Position numbers and translations under genes: made by a program. From a bacterium (lineage in GTDB: Bacteria > Auribacterota > Auribacteria > Auribacterales > Auribacteraceae), in the NCBI GenBank assembly GCA_021161885.1, contig JAGGZS010000030.1, positions 1 to 12,668 on the forward strand: DNA of 12,668 nt, read 5' to 3'. Of this stretch, positions 7,999 to 12,668 are shown in pieces (within the stretch, counting starts at the first letter, position 1; each line of letters starts with the position of its first letter). The notes beneath the pieces were generated by a model that was given only the letters and a program-made list of their open reading frames with translations, was not told the DNA's origin and ran no database searches.

Positions 7999-8036
7999 AA
8001 AAAAGGAAATTATATATCAAAAACTAAAAAATTTCC
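7999..8036 (-). terminator. Candidate weak intrinsic terminator after the ligase/TPR gene
   Basis: Downstream of the ligase/TPR stop codon the minus strand reads GGAAATT (8036-8030), an 18-nt loop, AATTTCC (8011-8005) and then a run of six T (8004-7999). A 7-bp stem followed by a U tract is the shape of a rho-independent terminator, but the stem has only two G-C pairs and the loop is long, so it may be leaky. It separates the flavodoxin/ligase unit from pepA. Confidence 0.4.
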
Positions 8037-8051
8037 ATATCAGCTATTAAA

Positions 8052-10988
8052 TTATTTATTCAGCAACCGCCGACGAACCCTCGTGATTTTTGCGTCTGCC
8101 TTTTTGATGTAGCTTTCATCGCCTTTCCATAACGATTTGAATTTTTGGTAAGAACTTAACGATTCATTGTACATTTTAAGTTCTTCATATATTTTGCCTA
8201 TTTCAAAATACAAAAAATAATATTCCGGTTGAAGTTCCAATGCCTTTTTATAGTTCTTCAAAGCCGCCCGCAGTTTTGTGTTCTGGTGATAAGCTATACC
8301 TAAATTATAATAAGACTCCGGTCTATGGGGAGCAAGTTCAACTATTTTTTTAAACAGCTCAAGAGCTTTTTCTTTCTGCCCCGATTCCATAAGGTATTTG
8401 CCTTTTACCGTACGCAACGCAACATTTTCAGGATACATCCCTATAGCCCTGTCGATAGTCTCTATTGCCTTATCAAGATATTCAAGGACTTTTTCCTGAG
8501 TATATAATTCAAAATACAGTTCCGATAACCTTTGGTAAATACTTTTTAACGACGGATTGATTTTCAGCATTTTTTCATACTGCGCTACAGCATCATTAAT
8601 TTTTTTCTGAGCCAAATAAGTTTCCGCTATATTGTTATATGCAGGCAGGTACTCGCTGTCTATCATAACCGCTTTTTTAAACTGCACTATGGCGTCGTCA
8701 TACTTGCCCATTTTCCTTAAAGCAGTACCTTTATTATTGTGCGGATCGGGCAGTCTGCTGTTTCTTTTTATGCAGTCGTCAAAATATTCTACGGCTTTTT
8801 TGTAATTTTTCTTTTTGAGCATGGCAAGCCCGATATTATTATAAACATCTGACAATTCAGGATTATTTTTTATTGCTTTTAAATAACATTGAACCGCATC
8901 GTCTATGCGTCCTTGGTTTAAATATATGTTGCCAAGATTATTATACGCCTTTTCATACGAAGGGTCTATCTCGATAGCTTTTTTATATTCCTGCTCAGCC
9001 GCGGGGATGTCTTTTTTCTCTTTATAGGCTATGCCGAGATTGTTATGAGCTTCGGCAAAATCGGGGAACAGCTCAAGAGCTCTTTTGTAAACGGCAATGG
9101 AATCATCTACATGATAAATGCCTCTTAAGGCGTTGCCGAGATTATTCATACAGTTTATGTAATAAGGATGAAGCTTAAGCGCAAGTTTATTTACTACTAC
9201 GGAATCATGATAATAATGCAGTTCGTTTAATGAACGGCCTAAAAGGGAATATCCCTTGAAATTATACGGATTCAATTTGATGGATTTTCTAAGAGGCGCA
9301 AGGCTTTGTTCATACATTTTACCTTTACTGTAACCTTTTCCTTTTAGAAAATGATAATCCGCGCGGCATAATCTTATCGCCCAAAATAAATTGAAATAAA
9401 ATAACGCGGAAAATATAATTAACCCTAATACAAATAAAAAAGAAATTTTTTTGGGCTGAAACGAATATCGTTCTTTATCACGGTTTTTTCCATAAATGAT
9501 TAGCGAAGAAACTACGCCCAAAAAGAATAACGGCAAGGTTTCCTGAAGAGGAAAACTGAACATTGCGTTGCCCATAATAGATAATACCGAAACAATGCCT
9601 GTTATGCCGAGCAGTCCCCATTCCAGTTCCGAATTTTTAAAAATTAGTTTTAAACCTGAGAATAAAATAATCGCAAGAAACAACAAAAATAAACAAAACC
9701 CTGGGATTCCCAGTTCCGCGGCTATCTGAAGATAATCATTATGGTTGCGTTTAGCCTGCCTTTCCTCGTTGAAATCTTTGTCGACTTTACCTTTTCTGGC
9801 AAAAAGCGGATAATAAAACTGCCAGTTCCCAAGACCCACACCTTTAACCCAATGGGATTTAATCATCTGCAAAGTGTTTCTCCATGCAGTAAGCCGCCAC
9901 TGGGCCGACCCTTTATTAGTTTCAGCTATGGATGTGATCTCTTCACCCAAATCAAGACCGGGTGTCTTGCTGCTTTTCTTCTCGCCCGGCATAAATGTTG
10001 CCGCCAGCAAAATTAAAAAACAAGCGGTCCCAGGCAGAATAAATTTCAAATGTTTTTTGAAAAATTTTCTTGCTGCCGATTTATAAATCAGCGGATTAAA
10101 ATTAGCGTAAACAACCAGCAAAACCAATCCAGCCGCTAAAGATACGGAACTCGCTACCCAGGCCCCTCTGGTTCGTGTAATAACAAGAAAAAACAAAAGC
10201 ATAAAAAAAGTAACGCTTGAAAAAATCCCGAAAAATTTTTCCCTGAATAAATAAGCGCAATATAAACTGAACGGCAAAGCGCCCACAATAAACTGGGCGG
10301 CAAAATTTTTGTTTCCGAAAAAAGACCCTGGCACTGCGGCTTGATATAAAAAACTCGGATTATATCCGTTAAACTGAAAAATCCCCATAACCGCAACTAT
10401 AAAAGCCGATAAGGTTATTGCTGCCGTAATCCACCTGATATATTTTATCCCGTCCAGCAAACAAAGCGAACAGATTAAAAACAGCAACGTGCATCCCCAA
10501 TTATTAAGATGTAAAATAGCCTCATATTTATTAACCGACCATAATAAAGAAATACTGCCCAATAACACAAAAAGAATTAAAAACATTGAATCTTTTAAAG
10601 ATTTTTTAGCGATAAAAATTTTCTTTGAATAAATACTGTAAAGAAAAAAGATAATCCCGCCCACAGGATACAAAACACAAAGCAATGCGCTTTTCGGCAG
10701 GCTGTACATATCGTATAATCCAGATATGAAAAATAAAGGGGTGAAAAATATGGCGGTACAAAGAAGCACAAAATAAAGGCGGCGCCAAAAATCAGAAGAT
10801 TGTTCAGCCGGCGCGCTACGATATTGTTCTGTTTCAGGTTCTTTTTCTTTCACAGGCTTTATCCCGAAAGATTTCAAAACCTTTAATACCGTATCTGCCG
10901 ACAAACCGGTATCCTTAGAAAGCTGGTCAGCAGATTTCGTATAAGCGAACTTTTTTATATATTTGCGTTTTTTATTGGAAACACCCAT
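8052..10988 (-). CDS. O-antigen ligase/polymerase-like membrane protein with long C-terminal TPR tail
   Basis: A 978-residue three-part protein. Residues 1-65 are cytoplasmic, with a short helical domain (about 17-43) resembling a helix-turn-helix or IF2-N-type module: A-D-Q-L-S-K-D-T-G-L-S followed by a helix ending K-S-F-G-I. About 13 hydrophobic segments follow between 71 and 533. A large loop at 333-430 carries the Wzy_C/WaaL-type signature: R365 and R370 around Q-W-R-L-T-A-W-R, G-x-G-L-G-N-W (383-389) and R-N-H-N-D-Y-L-Q (414-421) with its conserved His. Residues about 543-950 are around eleven TPR repeats (A-x-x-N-x-G-x-x-Y spacing of 34). Such ligase-TPR proteins polymerise or attach glycans at the outer face of the inner membrane. 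Whether it acts on O-antigen, exopolysaccharide or glycoprotein (PglL-like) cannot be told. Its ATG overlaps the flavodoxin TAA by one base (TAATG), and no SD is visible. Confidence 0.88.
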   Translation of the reverse strand: MGVSNKKRKYIKKFAYTKSADQLSKDTGLSADTVLKVLKSFGIKPVKEKEPETEQYRSAPAEQSSDFWRRLYFVLLCTAIFFTPLFFISGLYDMYSLPKSALLCVLYPVGGIIFFLYSIYSKKIFIAKKSLKDSMFLILFVLLGSISLLWSVNKYEAILHLNNWGCTLLFLICSLCLLDGIKYIRWITAAITLSAFIVAVMGIFQFNGYNPSFLYQAAVPGSFFGNKNFAAQFIVGALPFSLYCAYLFREKFFGIFSSVTFFMLLFFLVITRTRGAWVASSVSLAAGLVLLVVYANFNPLIYKSAARKFFKKHLKFILPGTACFLILLAATFMPGEKKSSKTPGLDLGEEITSIAETNKGSAQWRLTAWRNTLQMIKSHWVKGVGLGNWQFYYPLFARKGKVDKDFNEERQAKRNHNDYLQIAAELGIPGFCLFLLFLAIILFSGLKLIFKNSELEWGLLGITGIVSVLSIMGNAMFSFPLQETLPLFFLGVVSSLIIYGKNRDKERYSFQPKKISFLFVLGLIIFSALFYFNLFWAIRLCRADYHFLKGKGYSKGKMYEQSLAPLRKSIKLNPYNFKGYSLLGRSLNELHYYHDSVVVNKLALKLHPYYINCMNNLGNALRGIYHVDDSIAVYKRALELFPDFAEAHNNLGIAYKEKKDIPAAEQEYKKAIEIDPSYEKAYNNLGNIYLNQGRIDDAVQCYLKAIKNNPELSDVYNNIGLAMLKKKNYKKAVEYFDDCIKRNSRLPDPHNNKGTALRKMGKYDDAIVQFKKAVMIDSEYLPAYNNIAETYLAQKKINDAVAQYEKMLKINPSLKSIYQRLSELYFELYTQEKVLEYLDKAIETIDRAIGMYPENVALRTVKGKYLMESGQKEKALELFKKIVELAPHRPESYYNLGIAYHQNTKLRAALKNYKKALELQPEYYFLYFEIGKIYEELKMYNESLSSYQKFKSLWKGDESYIKKADAKITRVRRRLLNK

Positions 10989-11464
10989 TAAGGAAAAAGT
11001 TTTTTTGCTAAATTTCCTATTTTATTACCATAATTTTTACAAATTAGACTGCTTCTATCGTCAACGGCATTTATAGATACAGGTCCGTAATGGTCTCCCG
11101 AAGAAATACCTATAACTACCATTCCGTGAACAAGCCAGGCATTAATTATATTAAGTATAGTTGTCTCATTTCCACCGCCGATATTAGCTGATGACGAAAA
11201 AGCGCCCCCTATTTTACCCGCCAACTTGCCGTGAAATTTTACGCTCTCATCTATCAGTTTACGTATCTGATACGCCGGAGCGCCGTAATAAGTGGGCGAT
11301 CCCATAACTATCGCGTCGTATTCAATAATCTCATCTACGTTTACATCGGCAACTTGTTTCAGTTCCGCTTCAGCGCCAGTCTGTTCAATAGCTTGTGTTA
11401 TCAATTCAGCCATTTTTTTAGTGTTGCCTGTACGTGAATAATAAATAACTAAAATTTTAGGCAC
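10988..11464 (-). CDS. Flavodoxin-like FMN protein (WrbA/NAD(P)H dehydrogenase-like)
   Basis: A 158-residue soluble flavodoxin-fold protein. The FMN phosphate loop is Y-S-R-T-G-N-T at residues 9-15; the isoalloxazine-contacting loops are G-S-P-T-Y-Y-G (55-61) and F-S-S-S-A-N-I-G-G-G-N-E-T (89-101). These are closer to WrbA/NADPH-dependent FMN reductases than to long-chain electron-transfer flavodoxins, so quinone reduction or low-potential electron carriage are both possible. The start is GTG 11464 with a perfect GGAGG at 11474-11470 and 5-nt spacing. An ATG two bases upstream is out of frame and stops after five codons. The stop overlaps the start of the ligase/TPR gene (TAATG), so the two are co-translated although no functional link is known. 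Confidence 0.9.
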   Translation of the reverse strand: MPKILVIYYSRTGNTKKMAELITQAIEQTGAEAELKQVADVNVDEIIEYDAIVMGSPTYYGAPAYQIRKLIDESVKFHGKLAGKIGGAFSSSANIGGGNETTILNIINAWLVHGMVVIGISSGDHYGPVSINAVDDRSSLICKNYGNKIGNLAKKLFP

Positions 11465-11477
11465 ATATACCTCCTAA

Positions 11478-11502
11478 TTAAAAAATAAAAACTATTTTTT
11501 AA
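11478..11502. repeat. Perfect AT-only inverted repeat in the flavodoxin leader
   Basis: TTAAAAAATA (11478-11487) and its exact complement TATTTTTTAA (11493-11502) flank a 5-nt loop, ending four bases before the flavodoxin GGAGG. On the transcript it would form a weak stem next to the ribosome binding site. It could also be an operator, since it lies in the leader just downstream of a candidate promoter. In such AT-rich DNA chance cannot be excluded. Confidence 0.45.
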
Positions 11503-11517
11503 GCAGTAAAAGCAGGT

Positions 11518-11546
11518 ATAATAACATATCTTTTATTATTTAACAA
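11518..11546 (-). promoter_or_regulatory. Candidate promoter for the flavodoxin-ligase unit
   Basis: On the minus strand TTGTTA (11546-11541), a 17-bp spacer and TATTAT (11523-11518) form a plausible sigma-70 promoter. The -35 box overlaps the last codons of the HU gene. Transcription would start near 11511, giving a leader of about 47 nt that contains the 10-bp inverted repeat and the GGAGG. It would let the flavodoxin-ligase pair be transcribed apart from HU. Confidence 0.45.
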
Positions 11547-11811
11547 GACCTTTCATCTTTTTTCCCTGTTTAAAAACAACTATTCTTTTCGCGGGAATAT
11601 TAATTTTATGGTCAGGATGATTAGGGTTGATTCCTCGACGGGCTTTGCGTTCAATAACTTTAAACACTCCGAAATTGCGAAATTCTATTGTTTCGCCGTC
11701 TTTCAATGTTTCCGTAATAATATCAAGGCTCTTCTGGATAATTGAATAAACATTCTGCTGGGTAAGTCCGGTCTCATTGGCAATACGTACAACTAAATCG
11801 CGTTTTGTCAT
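11536..11811 (-). CDS. HU/IHF-family histone-like DNA-binding protein
   Basis: A 91-residue nucleoid protein that bends DNA as a dimer. The N-terminal helices (M-T-K-R-D-L ... L-T-Q-Q-N-V) and the family signature at residues 45-66 (R-N-F-G-V-F-x-V-x-x-R-x-A-R-R-G-x-N-P) are complete, including the arm-tip Pro63 that intercalates into DNA. A longer reading from 11826 adds five residues, but AGGAGG lies 6 nt before ATG 11811 inside that extension, so 11811 is the start. A possible -10 TATAAT lies at 11858-11853 without a clear -35. HU and IHF subunits cannot be told apart here with confidence. Confidence 0.95.
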   Translation of the reverse strand: MTKRDLVVRIANETGLTQQNVYSIIQKSLDIITETLKDGETIEFRNFGVFKVIERKARRGINPNHPDHKINIPAKRIVVFKQGKKMKGLVK

Positions 11812-12010
11812 TTTCTCCTCCTGCATTTTAATCTATTAAATAAATTATTCTAATTATATAACATTCGTCAGTGTATTTTATAATAATTATATATGAATAC
11901 TTATATTTTTTTTATACTTTTTTTGGAAAAATTGTCTTCAAAAAAAAACGCAAAATCTGTTTTTTAACAATTTTTATTTATTTGAGAACAGACCCGCAAC
12001 CACATCTTTC

Positions 12011-12252
12011 TTAAAACAAACAGGTTACACATTTATTTTTTTTGTCATTTTTTTTTATGGAAGAGCCAAGATTAATAATATTTTTTCCGTATTTATCTTT
12101 GATTTGATCCATCGACTCATAAAGCTGGTTGTTTTTTTAGCCTTTTTGCCAAACAATATTCCCTGGCATCCGCTTTCCATAAGATTAGTTACGGTTATCC
12201 CTATTAACCTGATTTTTTTTGCACACCTGTCCGGCTGTTTTCTAAGTGAAAA
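12011..12252 (-). pseudogene. dinB: C-terminal remnant of DNA polymerase IV (DinB), frameshifted
   Basis: On the minus strand, from about 12252 the frame reads F-S-L-R-K-Q-P-D-R-C-A-K-K then I-R-L-I-G-I-T-V-T-N-L, ending Q-G-I-L-F-G-K-K-A-K-K. This is the little-finger domain of Y-family polymerases, with its hallmark R-L-I-G-V-x-V-x-x-L and the following Q-x-x-L-F. After a run of seven A (12138-12132) the match shifts frame: N-N-Q-L-Y-E-S-M-D-Q-I-K-D-K-Y-G-K-N-I-I, the usual DinB tail L-x-x-A-x-D-x-I-x-x-K-Y-G, then a Lys-rich end and stop TAA at 12013-12011. One extra A would restore a single frame. The palm, fingers and catalytic acidic residues are absent; at the upstream side the sequence passes straight into an IS200-type right end. 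The fragment cannot encode an active polymerase. Confidence 0.8.
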
Positions 12253-12254
12253 CT

Positions 12255-12273
12255 CCCCCGACTTTGTCGGGGG
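12255..12273. terminator. Strong GC hairpin at the IS200-like right end (also possible terminator)
   Basis: CCCCCGAC (12255-12262), loop TTT, GTCGGGGG (12266-12273): a perfect 8-bp GC-rich stem in otherwise AT-rich DNA, five bases beyond the tnpA remnant stop. IS200/IS605 elements carry subterminal palindromes of this kind that TnpA recognises, and the same hairpin often serves as the transposase terminator. It marks the junction with the dinB remnant. Confidence 0.75.
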
Positions 12274-12277
12274 CTTC

Positions 12278-12427
12278 TTATTTCCAAAATTCCATCTGTT
12301 CTTTTGAATTGATATATTCTTGATTCCGAATGTATGCCTTTATTATTTCCTCATCAATGCCTACTGTACTCACAAAATATCCTCGTGCCCAAAAGTGTTG
12401 TCCCACCTTATCTGACGGATAACAATT
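12278..12427 (-). pseudogene. tnpA: C-terminal remnant of an IS200/IS605-family TnpA (Y1 HUH transposase)
   Basis: The last 49 codons of a TnpA-type transposase remain. The frame reads D-K-V-G-Q-H-F-W-A-R-G-Y-F-V-S-T-V-G, a strongly conserved IS200 stretch, then D-E-E-I-I-K-A-Y-I-R-N-Q-E, which contains the helix with the catalytic tyrosine (the Tyr of A-Y-I-R-N-Q). It ends at TAA 12280-12278. An in-frame TAG at 12430-12428 precedes it, and no HUH motif or earlier TnpA sequence is found upstream in any frame, so the first two-thirds of the roughly 130-150-residue protein are missing. The hairpin of the element's right end follows directly. A dead element is therefore left behind, most likely after inserting into dinB. 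Confidence 0.85.
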
Positions 12428-12668
12428 CTACCCGTACTGTTCGCACACGACAAGAAGATTTTGACAGCACATTAAAAAATTTTTACGGAAAGGAGCAGTC
12501 AAGCGGTTCAATCAGACATCGACATAGGCAGACAGATAAATAATCATACGGGGTAATCAGGGAAGGGGAAGAAAATTTAAACAAATCGAGTATGTCAGGT
12601 TAAGTGTGTAAACGGCATTTTTCATAAGAGCTCGTCAAACGCAAACCTGTCCGCAAACAGTATGGCAA
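12428..12668. other. Gene-free stretch of unrecognised sequence at the right edge
   Basis: All six frames are broken by stops. The longest readings are a plus-strand tail ending at 12543 that overlaps the tnpA remnant and a 37-codon minus-strand stretch without a start; neither resembles a family I know. I see no tRNA, riboswitch, CRISPR unit or strong hairpin. Base composition is somewhat less AT-rich than the neighbouring intergenic DNA, which would fit decayed coding sequence or further mobile-element debris. Confidence 0.4.

Larger units (their letters stand above)
12247..12427 (-). mobile_element. Right-end fragment of an IS200/IS605-like insertion sequence
   Basis: The tnpA remnant plus the right-end hairpin form one truncated element. 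The outer boundary is placed near 12247, where sequence resembling a right end gives way to the DinB reading frame; it is uncertain by several bases. The left end and its target tetranucleotide are lost. Elements of this family insert without target duplication, so no flanking repeat is expected. Confidence 0.65.

Noticed and set aside
8100..9350. Possible tandem DNA repeat array
   Set aside because: The periodicity is the 34-residue TPR repeat of the encoded protein; the DNA copies are too diverged to be a nucleotide repeat or CRISPR.
10154..10396. Minus-strand 80-codon reading
   Set aside because: It lies in another frame inside the ligase/TPR gene, with low-complexity hydrophobic content that follows the membrane-segment codons.
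11927..11975. Inverted repeat AAAAATTGT ... ACAATTTTT as a terminator of the dinB fragment
   Set aside because: The stem is almost only A-T with a 31-nt loop, in homopolymer-rich DNA where such pairs arise by chance; no directional T tract follows.
12104..12307. Plus-strand 67-codon reading with hydrophobic content
   Set aside because: It runs opposite to the dinB remnant and across the IS hairpin; it has no SD and its sequence is explained as the antisense of those fragments.
12334..12543. Plus-strand 69-codon reading
   Set aside because: Its first half is antisense to the tnpA remnant, there is no ribosome binding site, and no family is recognisable.

Overview
The window is AT-rich, SD-using bacterial chromosome with closely packed genes. 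Nearly everything is on the minus strand; the one complete plus-strand gene is a glycosyltransferase at the left. Two radical SAM enzymes, a 2-hydroxyacyl-CoA dehydratase-type activator pair, FeoA and a flavodoxin point to an anaerobe. An O-antigen ligase/polymerase-like membrane protein suggests a surface-glycan-making, probably diderm, cell. Uncultured anaerobic lineages such as Omnitrophota or Elusimicrobiota would fit, but that is inference; no rRNA or other decisive marker is present.

Layout, left to right. 1-70: start of a feoA-like iron-transport gene running off the left edge, with a good promoter (TTGACA, 17 bp, TATTAT) and a palindrome over its -10. 278-1507 (+): GT1-type glycosyltransferase. 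1510-6297 (-): four genes with overlaps or a 2-nt gap, transcribed right to left. They are a COG0731-type radical SAM protein, a large radical SAM/DUF2344 fusion, a compact HgdB/double-cubane-like protein, and its probable HgdC/BadF-type ATPase activator. This is the most interesting block. 6449-7957 (-): leucyl aminopeptidase PepA. 8052-11464 (-): a flavodoxin overlapping by one base a 978-residue O-antigen ligase-like protein with a long TPR tail. 11536-11811 (-): HU-family DNA-binding protein.

Right end (about 12010-12668). The six-frame view shows no intact gene, but reading the minus strand reveals two broken ones. One is the C-terminal end of a DinB-type DNA polymerase IV, frameshifted at a run of seven A. 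The other, directly upstream of it, is the last 49 codons of an IS200/IS605 TnpA transposase followed by a strong GC hairpin. An IS200-type insertion seems to have broken dinB, after which both decayed. The last 240 bases are unexplained.

How the genes work together: the four-gene block looks like a low-potential redox module. The ATPase would use ATP hydrolysis to push one electron into the HgdB-like Fe-S protein, next to two radical SAM enzymes that also need low-potential electrons. Its substrate cannot be read from the sequence. The flavodoxin could be an electron carrier, but it is translationally coupled to the ligase gene rather than to this block.
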